Assembly (NCBI RefSeq): GCF_000308815.1
Contig: NZ_BAFX01000205.1
Span: forward strand, 1-64,000
Length of the DNA: 64,000 nucleotides
Source: Nocardia concava NBRC 100430
GTDB taxonomy: Bacteria; Actinomycetota; Actinomycetes; Mycobacteriales; Mycobacteriaceae
Direction: 5' to 3'
A program made the translations under genes and the position numbers. Position 1 is the first letter of the stretch. Every line of letters begins with the position of its first letter. The notes under the pieces were generated by a model. The model searched no databases. It was not told the origin of the DNA and was given only the letters and a program-made list of their open reading frames with translations. This document shows positions 32,482-40,798 of this stretch, in pieces.

Positions 32482-32689
32482 CGGCTCTCACCTCCACCGC
32501 GATGCCCGCCCGGGGCGGCGGGGCTGCACCGAGTGTGCCAGGTGCCAAGTTGACGCGATGGGCGGCGTCGAGGTCGGCGCTCCGGGCGTAGTCGACGACC
32601 CGGGTGCCGTCGAGGCTGCGCAGGTCAAGACGCGATTGCCCGGATTGCCCGGACTGGACCGGGCGCCGGGATGTACGGTGCGTGAGGAC

Positions 32690-32818
32690 ATGTCCACAGC
32701 TACTGATCAGCGAACAGAGTTGGGGCTTTCGGTCACGACCCGCCCTGGTGGCGCTGTAGCGGTCGTGAGCATCGATCGTTCTGAGATCGTCGGTAATGGT
32801 GCCGGTCTTCGGCGGTAA
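32690..32818 (+). pseudogene. Possible truncated STAS-domain (anti-anti-sigma) remnant
   Basis: A 42-residue frame beginning at ATG 32690 after GAGG. LGLSVTTRPGGAVAVVSI resembles the first strands of STAS-domain anti-sigma antagonists, and the frame then ends after 16 more residues, far short of a full domain. It sits in the 376-base stretch between the TetR-carbonic anhydrase start and the DUF4189 gene, where I see no other gene. The resemblance is short, so this could be chance. Confidence 0.3.
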
Positions 32819-32857
32819 TGCTCGCCGGAGCCGGTCTCGACGCAGGGAGCAGGCTTC

Positions 32858-33283
32858 ATGTCCAGATCGCTTGCGGCTGTTGGTGTCTCGGTGTTGATGT
32901 CGGTGGTGTTCGCGACCTGTGGGAGTGGCGCCGCGGGTGCGGAGGCCGGGCCGGACGGCCGGCTGTACGGGTCGATGGCGGGTGAGGTGCTCGGCGATCA
33001 AATCGCCGCCATGTGGGCGGTCAACTACCCCAACTGGGCCGAGGCCGACGCGGACGCGTTGTCGCTGTGCGAGAGCGCCCACTGCACCGTTCTGGCGCGG
33101 TTCGTCGACGGCTGCGGCTCCATCGCGGCCAAGGGGGATGTCCTGATGGGTGGGGCCGGAAACACCCGAGGCGACGCCGAGGGCGCGGCGATCGGCGCGT
33201 TCGGCCCACCGGATCTGGTGTCGATGAGCGCCGGATTGGGTCCCGTCGTGGTCCACACCGAATGCACCGGCAACGCCGGATAG
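32858..33283 (+). CDS. Secreted DUF4189-like protein
   Basis: A 141-residue protein with an N-terminal signal (MSRSLAAVGVSVLMSVVFAT, then CGSGAAG, a possible lipobox cysteine). The mature part has the DUF4189 pattern: a Trp-containing start, ADALSLCESAHC, a paired RFVDGCGSIA and short beta strands, with four cysteines likely forming disulfides. Function unknown; such proteins are common small secreted proteins in actinobacteria. It is convergent with the flavin reductase gene, whose unframed extension would run into it. Confidence 0.7.
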   Translation: MSRSLAAVGVSVLMSVVFATCGSGAAGAEAGPDGRLYGSMAGEVLGDQIAAMWAVNYPNWAEADADALSLCESAHCTVLARFVDGCGSIAAKGDVLMGGAGNTRGDAEGAAIGAFGPPDLVSMSAGLGPVVVHTECTGNAG

Positions 33284-33300
33284 CTCGCGCTGCCGTCCAG

Positions 33301-33806
33301 TCAGGGGTTGTTGCCGGGCGTGAGGTCGCTGACCGCGCTGTACCGCAGCGGCTGTAGGGCGGGTCCGGGGCATGTGCGGCGGTCGGGGCGAGCAGCATGC
33401 CGACATGGTCACCGAAGTCGGTGCGCCGCAGAATCTCGCCGGTGAACCAGCCGGACGCGGCGGTGAGGATCGGCAGGGCATGCGGTCCTTCCTGCCAATC
33501 GCAATGGTCGAACTTGTCGATGTCGAAACCGGTCTCGGAACCGAAAAGCTGTGCCAGTGCGGTGGATTCGTCGGAGAGCAGATGGACCGCCAGATGGTGG
33601 GCGCCGGAGGCGACCCGAAAGGTGTAGTTCCGCTTGGAGAGGCAGACCAGGAATCGCCTCGGCTCGATCGAAACCTGTGTGGCGAATCCGACCACGCACC
33701 CCGCCCGCCGTCCGGCATCGGCGGTGGTGACGACCAGTACCGCCGCATCGGCGCCCGCGACGACGAGATCGAACGTGCTGTCCGTACCGTGAATTTTGCG
33801 TGGCAT
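33301..33806 (-). CDS. Flavin reductase-like FMN-binding protein with a probable 3' frameshift
   Basis: Starts at ATG 33806. Residues 8-150 fit the flavin reductase split barrel: VLVVTTADAGRRAGCVVGFA, SIEPRRFLVCLSKRNYTFRV, HLAVHLLS and GWFTGEILRRTDFGDHVG. Read straight on, the frame continues past 33301 to a stop at 33021, across the neighbouring gene, with an Arg/Pro/Ser-rich tail. In a shifted frame the sequence after about 33365 reads PALQPLRYSAVSDLTPGNNP and stops at 33301, which looks like the expected C-terminus. So a one-base indel, real or sequencing, is likely near 33360-33375. I give the expected end. Confidence 0.65.
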
Positions 33807-33997
33807 GCCCCACCTCCCGGCCTCGGGCGCTGTCTGGCCCGCCCAGCCTACTCAAACCGATAGGTCTGTATCCGCCAGGATCGCTCGCCGGATCCCACCG
33901 CTGTCGCCGGTCCTCCGAGAATTGTACGGTTGCGTATAGTCGAAGGCTGGATCTGTTATACGGTTCCGTGCAACGGTGGAGTGAGGTGGATCAGGGC

Positions 33998-34561
33998 ATG
34001 GGCGCACTGCGCACGCCGCGCGAAACATGGGTCGACGCAGGGCTTTCCGCGTTGGCCTCCGGAGGCGTCGACGCCGTGCGCGTCGAAAGCCTCGCCAAGG
34101 CGCTCGGCGTCAGCAAGGGCGGGTTCTACGGGTACTTCGCCGACCGCAACGCACTGTTGACGGCGATGCTCGACACCTGGGAGCGCGAGGCTGTCGACAA
34201 TGTGCTCGACGAGATCGCGAAATCGGACGGCAGCGTGCTCGACAAGGCCCGGCTGGCCGGCCATCTCACCTTCTCCGGTGACCGGCTGCTACCCATCGAT
34301 CTGGCCATCCGGGACTGGGCGCGCCGCGACACCGCCGTCGCCGAACGTCTGCGCCGGGTGGACAACCGGCGCATGGACCTGCTGCGCGAGGCGATCGGCA
34401 CGATCTGCTCGGATCCCGACGAGGTCGAGGCCCGCAGCCTGCTCGCCTTCTGCGCGGCCATCGGCAGCCATTTCCTGGCCGCCGATCACCCCGGCCGTAC
34501 CCGGGAAGAGGTCATCGCCCGGGCAGGCGACCTGATCCTGAATCGCTCGGCGGGTGCGTGA
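33998..34561 (+). CDS. TetR-family transcriptional regulator
   Basis: A 187-residue TetR protein from ATG 33998; a GTG at 33986 would add four residues. The helix-turn-helix is VRVESLAKALGVSKGGFYGY followed by FADRNALLTAML (about 26-58). The rest is the helical ligand domain. Its stop is followed one base later by the start of a methyltransferase gene, so the two are co-transcribed and it may regulate that operon. No ligand can be named. Confidence 0.85.
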   Translation: MGALRTPRETWVDAGLSALASGGVDAVRVESLAKALGVSKGGFYGYFADRNALLTAMLDTWEREAVDNVLDEIAKSDGSVLDKARLAGHLTFSGDRLLPIDLAIRDWARRDTAVAERLRRVDNRRMDLLREAIGTICSDPDEVEARSLLAFCAAIGSHFLAADHPGRTREEVIARAGDLILNRSAGA

Positions 34562-34562
34562 A

Positions 34563-35270
34563 ATGGCCGAAGGTGGCATGACATCCGGCAAAAGTGTTGA
34601 GGTGCACGGGATCTTCCAGAAGATCGCCGGCTACTACGATCTGATGAACCGACTCATGACGCTCGGCCGCCATCGCCGGTGGTGTCGTGAGGTCGCCGAG
34701 CGCGCGGCCCCGCCCGAGAACGGTCGGGTGCTCGATCTGGCGACCGGCACGGGTGCGATCGCGTTGGAGGTGGCCCGCAGGTATCCCGCGGCGACCGTCG
34801 TCGGCGCCGACTTCTCGGAGCGAATGCTGGCGCACGCGAAGGCGAAACCGGGTGCCGGCGTCGTCCAATGGCGACACGCCGATGCCGCCGACCTGCCGTT
34901 CGACGACAACTCCTTCGATGCGATCACCGAGGGGTACCTGCTGCGCAATGTCGACGATGTCGAAGGGGTGCTGCGCGAGCAGCGCCGGGTGCTCCGCTCC
35001 GGGGGCCGCCTCGTCATTCTCGAGACCTGCCCGCCCAGCGGGCCGGTGAGGCCGATCGTGGAGTGGGGGATGCGCATCATCGTCCCGCTGCTGGGACAGG
35101 CGGTGTCCGGCGACCGCTCGTCCTACGCCTATCTCGAATCCAGCACGCGCGCTTTCGAATCGCCTAGCCAGGTCGCCGATCTTTTGGGTCGCATGGGTTT
35201 TCGCGATATCGGCTGGCGCAGGAGGTTCTTCGGGACGAACGTCGTCCTGTGGGCCACCAAGGTCGGGTGA
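34563..35270 (+). CDS. UbiE/MenG-like SAM-dependent methyltransferase
   Basis: A 235-residue class I methyltransferase. FQKIAGYYDLMNRLMTLGRH at the start, the SAM-binding VLDLATGTGAIALE (about 55-68), VVGADFSERMLAHA and DLPFDDNSFDAITEGYLLRN all follow the UbiE/MenG pattern for demethylmenaquinone methylation. It follows a TetR gene in the same operon, unlike the housekeeping copy usually near other men genes, so it may be a paralogue acting on another quinone-like compound. ATG 34563 is used; a GTG nine bases upstream overlaps the TetR stop. Confidence 0.75.
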   Translation: MAEGGMTSGKSVEVHGIFQKIAGYYDLMNRLMTLGRHRRWCREVAERAAPPENGRVLDLATGTGAIALEVARRYPAATVVGADFSERMLAHAKAKPGAGVVQWRHADAADLPFDDNSFDAITEGYLLRNVDDVEGVLREQRRVLRSGGRLVILETCPPSGPVRPIVEWGMRIIVPLLGQAVSGDRSSYAYLESSTRAFESPSQVADLLGRMGFRDIGWRRRFFGTNVVLWATKVG

Positions 35271-35416
35271 GCGCGCCGACATACGCGCCTCGCCGGGTAT
35301 CGATGGTCGGCCGAGGTTCTTCGCGGCGAGTTCGGTGAGGAATCGGGGCCCATGGTTTTGCGGGCCGCGGCGAGACGCTCGGCGCGGCGTCGGGGTCTGC
35401 TCCGCCGCGCGGTCGC

Positions 35417-35647
35417 TCACATGGTGATGGTGATGACCTCGTTGGCAGCGGTGATGCTGGCCAAGTCGGCGTGCTGGATCCGGATGGCTTGTTCGATCAG
35501 ATAGGTGTCGCGACCGTGGAAGGCGACGACGGCGAGCGTGCGAGGGTCGAGAGTCTGTACCACGGCGTGGGCGGCGACGGTGGCGCCATCCGAGTGGGGG
35601 AGCCGGAGCTCGCGGATTCGGATTCCCAGTTCCTCGATGCTTGTCAT
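35417..35647 (-). CDS. Small conserved-looking hypothetical protein
   Basis: A 76-residue frame from ATG 35647: MTSIEELGIRIRELRLPHSD, followed by a beta-rich segment (AVVAFHGRDTYLIEQAIRIQ) and ITAANEVITITM. Codon use is normal for the region and there is no membrane segment. I do not recognise it. It sits near a patch of decayed genes, so it could itself be a remnant. Confidence 0.45.
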   Translation of the reverse strand: MTSIEELGIRIRELRLPHSDGATVAAHAVVQTLDPRTLAVVAFHGRDTYLIEQAIRIQHADLASITAANEVITITM

Positions 35648-35769
35648 CGGTTCGATTCCCGTTCCGTTGCGCGGAAGTCCGTCGGACGTTGCCAACCGGC
35701 GGCGACTTCTCGACGGACTCACTGACCAAGTCTGATCCGGACATCTCCAGCAAATCGGGCTTACCCGAG

Positions 35770-36060
35770 TTACTTTCGAATCTTAGCAACTTTATACATA
35801 GGCGACGGCAAAACGCGCATCTGCTCCACCCGCGCCTGCGGGATTCCGGCCATGTAGGGGTGGGCGGTATCCCATGCCGAGAAGTCCAAAGGCAGCCCGG
35901 CGAAATGCCCGCCGGGGATCCGCTGGACAACGCCGTTGGAAAGGCGACCGAGCAGACCTCGCGACTCCGAGACGTCAATTGTCCGTGGTTGCAGCCCAAG
36001 AGCTTTGGATTGACCACTTCGCCTTGGACCGGCTCCCACAATGATCACATCGGCTGTCAT
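35770..36060 (-). pseudogene. Remnant of an FAD-dependent aromatic monooxygenase (PgaE/RdmE-like)
   Basis: The 96-residue frame begins with a dinucleotide-binding start, TADVIIVGAGP, then jumps to PRRSGQSKALGLQPRTIDV, missing about 30 residues that should complete the FAD-binding beta-alpha-beta unit. The following RGLLGRLSNGVVQRIPGGHF and WDTAHPYMAGIPQARVEQ fit polyketide and antibiotic hydroxylases, but the protein stops where roughly 400 more residues are expected. It is therefore an internally deleted, 3'-truncated remnant. It is divergent from an HxlR fragment, suggesting a lost monooxygenase-regulator pair. Confidence 0.65.
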
Positions 36061-36068
36061 GTCGCGCC

Positions 36069-36284
36069 ATCCCGGGCATCACGCCCAAGGTCCTGACCGA
36101 GTCCCTACGCGGACTCGAACGCGACCTGCTCATCACTCGCACCGAGTTCGACCAACAGCCACCACGGGTCGAATACGAGCTGACCGGGCTGGGCCGCGCC
36201 CTCCTGGAACCCATTGCCGCAGCATGCCGATGGACCGAACAATTTCTGGCGGCGCTGGCCGCGCACAACGAGCAGCACCCCTGA
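36069..36284 (+). pseudogene. 5'-truncated HxlR-family regulator
   Basis: In frame from about 36069 the sequence reads IPGITPKVLTESLRGLERDL, then RTEFDQQPPRVEYELTGLGR, and stops at 36284. This is the second half of an HxlR winged helix (recognition helix and wing). The first half, with the start codon, is missing and is replaced by the start region of the monooxygenase remnant. Probably a deletion joined the two; the product is unlikely to function. Confidence 0.6.
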
Positions 36285-36440
36285 CCCGACAGGTCATTTC
36301 GGCGAAAGGCAGTGCCCGAGGGGTTACGTAATGTACTCGCAACGCGCTGACCTTGACGTTCAACCGGTTCATGGCGTATCAGAGTGGGTACAGCTACCGA
36401 TATAGCCGGTAGAACCGACGCGTGGAGAGAGGCGGTCCAG

Positions 36441-37037
36441 GTGTCGATGCGTCCTCCTTTGCCGACTCGTGTGTGGCGGGTGCGGCCCTGGAACCCCAAT
36501 CCGCTGATGCGCGTCTCGGATCGGGCCGAGGTGCTGTTGCGGGCCGTGGCGGTGGTTGTCGTGGTGGCGGCGGTGCCGGTCGCGGGGGCCATCGGGACCG
36601 TGAGTTATACCGGCGCGCAGGCGCGGATCGCGTCGCAGGATGCGGGCAAGACCAAGGTGAACGCCATCGAGACCGGGGATGCGGTGCGGGTGGCCGGATC
36701 CGATCACTACGCGGGGCAGCAGCGGTATCAGGCTCCGGTGCAATGGGAAATCGACGGCAAGACCGCCACCGCGACCGTGGATGTGACCGGACCGCAGGTC
36801 ACGGGCGCGACGGTGACGCTGTGGGTCAAGAACGGGCAGCCGACGCTGGCCCCGGCGCGGCCGGGGGCGGCGGCCGCGGAGGGGATCGGGACGGGGCTGG
36901 CGGTGCTGGTCGAAACCTGGTGTGCCGCAGCGGCGACGGTGTGGTTCACCGGCACGGTGTTCGATGCCCGGCGGTATGCGCGCTGGGAGCGCGAGTGGCG
37001 CGGGATCAATCGGCCGATCGGCAAGGATTCGCAGTAG
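36441..37037 (+). CDS. Rv1733c-like membrane protein
   Basis: A 198-residue protein with two membrane helices flanking an extracytoplasmic domain, as in mycobacterial Rv1733c. The N-terminal cytoplasmic RVWRVRPWNPNPLMR is characteristic. Helix 1 is about 30-52, the outer domain (YQAPVQWEIDGKTATATVDV and a GATVTLWVKNGQP stretch) follows, and helix 2 is near residue 160. Function unknown; Rv1733c belongs to the hypoxia regulon in mycobacteria. GTG 36441 is preferred, with ATG 36447 and an upstream in-frame start at 36384 as alternatives. Confidence 0.7.
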   Translation: MSMRPPLPTRVWRVRPWNPNPLMRVSDRAEVLLRAVAVVVVVAAVPVAGAIGTVSYTGAQARIASQDAGKTKVNAIETGDAVRVAGSDHYAGQQRYQAPVQWEIDGKTATATVDVTGPQVTGATVTLWVKNGQPTLAPARPGAAAAEGIGTGLAVLVETWCAAAATVWFTGTVFDARRYARWEREWRGINRPIGKDSQ

Positions 37038-37057
37038 GGCCCTGGACCCTGCGGTGA

Positions 37058-37975
37058 TCAGTATTCGCCGCGAATGAGATTGCGCGGCGGCTCACCCGCC
37101 AGATAGCGCGCGATCTCGGCCGTCGCGATGGACCAGCCGCGCCGCAGATTTCCCGCGCTGCTGCCACCGACGTGCGGGGTCAGCAGCAGGCCGGGGGCGT
37201 CCCACAGCGGATGATCGGCGGGCAGCGGCTCCGGATCGGTGACGTCGAGAATGGCGCGCAGACGGCCGGATTGGAGTTCGGCCAGCAGATCGTCGGTCTT
37301 CACCACCGGGCCGCGCGCGGCATTGACCAGGATGGCGCCGTCGGCCATGCGGGCCAGGAAGGCGGCGTCGACCATGCCGACGGTCGCGGCGGTGACCGGG
37401 ACCATGAGCACGACCGCGTCGAAATGCGGGAGCAGGTCCGGGATTTCGTCGACGCCGTGCACGCCCTCACGAGCCTTCGTACCGACCAGTTCGACCGTGG
37501 TGTCGAAAGGCTCCAGCATCCGGCGCAATTCGGTGGCCAGATCGCCCGCGCCGATGATCAGGATGCGCTTGCCGTGCAGGGTGTCGGTCCGGTGCTGGGT
37601 CCACCGGTGCTCGCGCTGGGCCACGGCGAATTCGGTGAATTCCCGGTAGACCGAGAGCAATCCGGTGATCGCCCACTCGGCGGTGCTCGCGCCGTGCGCG
37701 CCGCGGCCGGTGGAGATCATGACCTCGGCGGGCAGCTTGCCGACCCACATCTCGGCCCCGGCGGTGAGCAGCTGGACCAGGCGCAGCTTCGGCAACGAGC
37801 GCGCCAGCTCCACGGTCTCGGGGCGGGCGGCCAGAAAAGTGGGGACGAAGATCTCGGCCTCGTCGGCCCCGGCGGGTAGCGGTTCGCCCAGCGTGTAGCG
37901 CAGCGGCCGGGCCGCCTCCAACCGCGAGACCGCCTCGAAACCATACTCATCCGGAACCAGCACCGTCACCGTCAT
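37058..37975 (-). CDS. D-isomer-specific 2-hydroxyacid dehydrogenase
   Basis: A 305-residue NAD(P)-dependent enzyme. The Rossmann segment begins ILIIGAGDLATELRRML, and the catalytic residues appear as Arg in LVNAARGPVV, Glu in DVTDPEPLPADHPLW and His in LLLTPHVGGSSAG. Family members reduce 2-keto acids or glyoxylate. It is a single gene with no operon partner, ending 21 bases from the convergent Rv1733c-like gene. The substrate is not indicated. Confidence 0.85.
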   Translation of the reverse strand: MTVTVLVPDEYGFEAVSRLEAARPLRYTLGEPLPAGADEAEIFVPTFLAARPETVELARSLPKLRLVQLLTAGAEMWVGKLPAEVMISTGRGAHGASTAEWAITGLLSVYREFTEFAVAQREHRWTQHRTDTLHGKRILIIGAGDLATELRRMLEPFDTTVELVGTKAREGVHGVDEIPDLLPHFDAVVLMVPVTAATVGMVDAAFLARMADGAILVNAARGPVVKTDDLLAELQSGRLRAILDVTDPEPLPADHPLWDAPGLLLTPHVGGSSAGNLRRGWSIATAEIARYLAGEPPRNLIRGEY

Positions 37976-38030
37976 GACAGCGACGCTAGCCGACCGGACG
38001 AGGACCGGTCGGCGCGGTCGGTGTGCGCGG

Positions 38031-38183
38031 TCAGTATCGAGGATGGGCGAGGTAGCGGGCGGGCGCGCCCAGCAGCCATTGGACCAGTGCCGCGGTCAGC
38101 ACGACGATGCCGAGTGAGGTGAGAGCCGGGGTGGCGATGAGCCAGCCCGCGTCGAGCAGCGCGAGGCCGAGCACGGCGAGCAT
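38031..38183 (-). CDS. Very small two-helix membrane protein
   Basis: A 50-residue frame, ATG at 38183 with GAGGA seven bases upstream and TGA at 38031. It reads MLAVLGLALLDAGWLIATPA, then a second hydrophobic helix (LGIVVLTAALVQWLLG) and a short basic tail ending HPRY. It follows the 157-residue membrane-protein gene by 51 bases on the same strand, so the two probably form an operon and may interact. Not recognised. Confidence 0.55.
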   Translation of the reverse strand: MLAVLGLALLDAGWLIATPALTSLGIVVLTAALVQWLLGAPARYLAHPRY

Positions 38184-38234
38184 GCGGTGTCCTCTGGGGG
38201 GACCGCGGGGTCCCCACTGGATCGGACCGGGATC

Positions 38235-38708
38235 CTATTTGGCGACGGATTCGGTTTTGGCGGGTGTGGTGCCCGGGCCCTTCCGGAACGGGTTGACCGA
38301 CCAGGTCGGCCGCGCGAACAGGCGTTGCGGCGGCGTCTTGGTCATGGGAACCACCGGCTGCCGGGGCGAATCCACGCTACGCGCCGGTTGGGGTGCCGGT
38401 ACAGGTTTCGCGAGTTCCTTTCGTGCCGCGGCCATTTCGCGCCGCGATTGGCGCAGCTCGCGGCGCGCGGTGACACCGCGGCGGGAGGTGGTCCAGAGAC
38501 CGGCCAGCAGCAGGATGAAGCCCGCCGTGCCGATCGCCCCGACCAGAATCCCGTAGGCGAACAGTAATCCGGAGGAGCCCCCGTAGTTGTGATCGAAAAC
38601 CGTGAAGCCACTGGGCAATGCATGGCTGTCCCCGCTGTTGGCCTGAATACCGGCCACCCCCACGGTCACAGCACCCAGCAGAGCGATGAGCCCGATGATT
38701 GTCAGCAT
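38235..38708 (-). CDS. Membrane protein with a long basic cytoplasmic tail
   Basis: A 157-residue protein: helix 1 (MLTIIGLIALLGAVTVGVAG), an outer loop with FDHNYGGSSG, helix 2 (AYGILVGAIGTAGFILLLAG), then about 80 residues rich in Arg, Lys, Ala and Pro. The tail starts with a charged, probably helical stretch (RRELRQSRREMAAARKEL) and ends in a proline-rich segment. No enzymatic motif. It likely forms an operon with the small gene at 38031. Confidence 0.65.
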   Translation of the reverse strand: MLTIIGLIALLGAVTVGVAGIQANSGDSHALPSGFTVFDHNYGGSSGLLFAYGILVGAIGTAGFILLLAGLWTTSRRGVTARRELRQSRREMAAARKELAKPVPAPQPARSVDSPRQPVVPMTKTPPQRLFARPTWSVNPFRKGPGTTPAKTESVAK

Positions 38709-38838
38709 GTAGGGGTCATGCCCGCTGATCCGCAGGTCAAACCCGCGGTCCGGCGGGTTGTGCGGTGAGTCTGCGCGGTTTGGCCGCCACGGCGGCGGCT
38801 ATGTCCGGATTGCGAACCCCCACAGGCAGGAGCACATC

Positions 38839-39030
38839 ATGTCGACCTACACCTACGACCTCACCCACTTCGCCACCGAGGCCGATCTGGCCGAGCGGGC
38901 GCTGCGCGGCATGGACTCGACCAGCGGGGTGAGCGTGGACAAGGCGGCGGAGACCATCACCGTCACGTCCTCGCTGACCTACGGCGAGGTCCTCGACGCG
39001 ATTCGACAGCAGGGCATCTCGGCGCGCTAG
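38839..39030 (+). CDS. Small HMA-like domain protein without metal-binding cysteines
   Basis: A 63-residue protein. The order strand-helix-strand-strand-helix-strand and the phrases LAERALRGMDSTSGVSVD and TVTSSLTYGEVLDAIRQQG recall heavy-metal-associated domains, but the CxxC motif is absent. AGGAG lies eight to ten bases before the ATG. It stands alone. Function unknown. Confidence 0.55.
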   Translation: MSTYTYDLTHFATEADLAERALRGMDSTSGVSVDKAAETITVTSSLTYGEVLDAIRQQGISAR

Positions 39031-39135
39031 CCCGCGCGGGCAGCGTATTCGATAACGACCCGGCGGCGTCCGGCGTGCCACTCCCGCTCGAGGGCAACTC
39101 AATAGCAAACTCCAGGGCATGTCCCTATTGCCTGA

Positions 39136-40131
39136 TTGTCGGCGCGGGTAGCGGCTGCGGTGGCCGCCTCCGTCGGTCGTGGCCCGTCGCCCATGCTGGC
39201 GACCGGGGGCGCGCCGCCGGACGGGCCCGGGTGGGCGGTCGAGATGAAATGGGACGGGGTCCGGATCATCGCGGTGTGCGAGGGCGGCGGATGCTCGCTC
39301 TACAGCCGCAACGGCAATGATGTGAGCGCGGCCTATCCGGAGATCGTGGCGGCCTTGAAAGAGTTGCCCGGCAATGGATCTCTGATTCTCGACGGGGAGA
39401 TAATCGCCCAGGATCGCGAGGGCGTGCCGTCGTTCGGGCTGCTGCAGCGGCGAATGCACGTGGCGCGGCCGGGGGAGCAGCTGGTGGCCGAGGTGCCGGT
39501 GCGGTACTTCGTCTTCGACGTGCTGCGGATCGAAGGTGTCGACGTCACGGGGGAGACCTATCTCGAGCGGCGCGACCGGCTCGCCGAATTGCGGCCGCTC
39601 GCACCGATTTCGGTGCCGCCGTACTGGACCGATGTGGATGCGGAGAAATTGCTGGAGGTGGCGCGCGAGCATCGGATCGAGGGCATCGTGTCGAAGCGTG
39701 TCGATTCGGTGTACCTGCCCGGGCGGCGCTCACCGGCCTGGATCAAGACGCCGCTGCGGCAGAACACGGAAGTGGTGGTGGCGGGCTGGACTCCCGGGGC
39801 CGGGGGATTCGGGACGACATTCGGCTCCCTGGTGATGGGCGCGCACGACGAGACCGGGCGGCTGGTCTACATCGGCAACGTCGGCACCGGCTTCACCCAG
39901 GCCGCCCGTCGGGTGCTGCGCGAGGGTCTGGACGAGATCACCGTCTCCGCAAGCCCTTTCGAGCAACCCCCGCCCGAAGCCGCTGCGGGCGGCTGGCACT
40001 GGGTGCGGCCGATCCTGGTCGGGGACGTCGAATATCGCGAATTCTCCGGTGAGCGACTGCGCATGCCCAGCTGGAAGGGGTTGCGCACCGACAAGCCGCC
40101 GGCGCTGGTCGAGGTGCCGCCGCGGCGCTGA
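39136..40131 (+). CDS. ATP-dependent DNA ligase (LigC/LigD ligase-domain type)
   Basis: A protein of up to 331 residues with the adenylation motif EMKWDGVR (Lys38 on the TTG start), LYSRNGNDVS, LDGEIIA (motif III), EGIVSKRVDSVY (motif IV) and AWIKTPLRQNTEVVVAGW (motif V). A C-terminal OB-fold follows. It seals DNA nicks; related mycobacterial LigC/LigD function in repair and end joining. No Ku or polymerase gene is adjacent. The start is uncertain: TTG 39136 is the longest, with GTG 39160 and an ATG about 19 codons in as alternatives. Confidence 0.85.
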   Translation: MSARVAAAVAASVGRGPSPMLATGGAPPDGPGWAVEMKWDGVRIIAVCEGGGCSLYSRNGNDVSAAYPEIVAALKELPGNGSLILDGEIIAQDREGVPSFGLLQRRMHVARPGEQLVAEVPVRYFVFDVLRIEGVDVTGETYLERRDRLAELRPLAPISVPPYWTDVDAEKLLEVAREHRIEGIVSKRVDSVYLPGRRSPAWIKTPLRQNTEVVVAGWTPGAGGFGTTFGSLVMGAHDETGRLVYIGNVGTGFTQAARRVLREGLDEITVSASPFEQPPPEAAAGGWHWVRPILVGDVEYREFSGERLRMPSWKGLRTDKPPALVEVPPRR

Positions 40132-40202
40132 TGCTGGGAGTGAACCACCGGACGCGACAAGGCAATTGGCGTAATTCGTGAGGATCGACCACAATCGGAG
40201 GA

Positions 40203-40616
40203 ATGGGCGGCGTTGGGGCACGAAAGCTGCGCGAGCTCTCGGCTGCCGATTCTCTGAAACGGCTGGCGAGCGCGCAATACGGGCGAATTGTGTACTCGCG
40301 TAGAGGGCTTCCGATCATCAGACCCGTGAATCACATCGTCGAGGAAGACGTTGTGGTGGTGCGTGCGCATCTCGGCGCAAGCCTGTTGCGGGGTGACGGC
40401 CAGGTGGTGGCCTACGAGGCGGACTCCTTCGACGAGCACACCCGGCAGGGCTGGAGCGTGATCGTCACCGGGGTGGCGCGCGTGGTCATGGATCCCGAAC
40501 AGGTGCAGCGCTACGAGACGCTGCTGGACCCGTGGATCAACCTGCCGATGGATCACGTCATCCGGATCGAGACCGAGGTCGTCACCGGACTCGAACTGAT
40601 CGACGAGGCGGGCTGA
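40203..40616 (+). CDS. Pyridoxamine 5'-phosphate oxidase-like flavin-binding protein
   Basis: A 137-residue split-barrel protein. The order matches the family: LRELSAADSLKRLASAQYGR, VYSRRGLPIIRPVNHIV, SVIVTGVARVV and IRIETEVVTGLELID at the end. Members bind FMN, F420 or haem; which one is not clear here. It stands alone, upstream of a permease gene. Confidence 0.75.
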   Translation: MGGVGARKLRELSAADSLKRLASAQYGRIVYSRRGLPIIRPVNHIVEEDVVVVRAHLGASLLRGDGQVVAYEADSFDEHTRQGWSVIVTGVARVVMDPEQVQRYETLLDPWINLPMDHVIRIETEVVTGLELIDEAG

Positions 40617-40798
40617 GGCCGACTTCCGGCAATCCTGCAGCGCGCCACGTGCGGCGGTGACTGTGACGTCAAATACCTCTCCGGTAGCGTGACACGCCGT
40701 TGGACCGAGCCCGGCAATCCGTCGGCTAGCTCGGCGCGACCGTGTTCCCGCGATCACGACTGGCGGGTGCGCGGCCGCACGCACGTGGAAGGACATGC

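Noticed and set aside
32375..33748. A 457-codon minus-strand frame
   Set aside because: It overlaps the DUF4189 gene, the spacer and the flavin reductase in the wrong frame; the translation is Ser/Pro/Arg-rich. Only the flavin reductase frame is supported.
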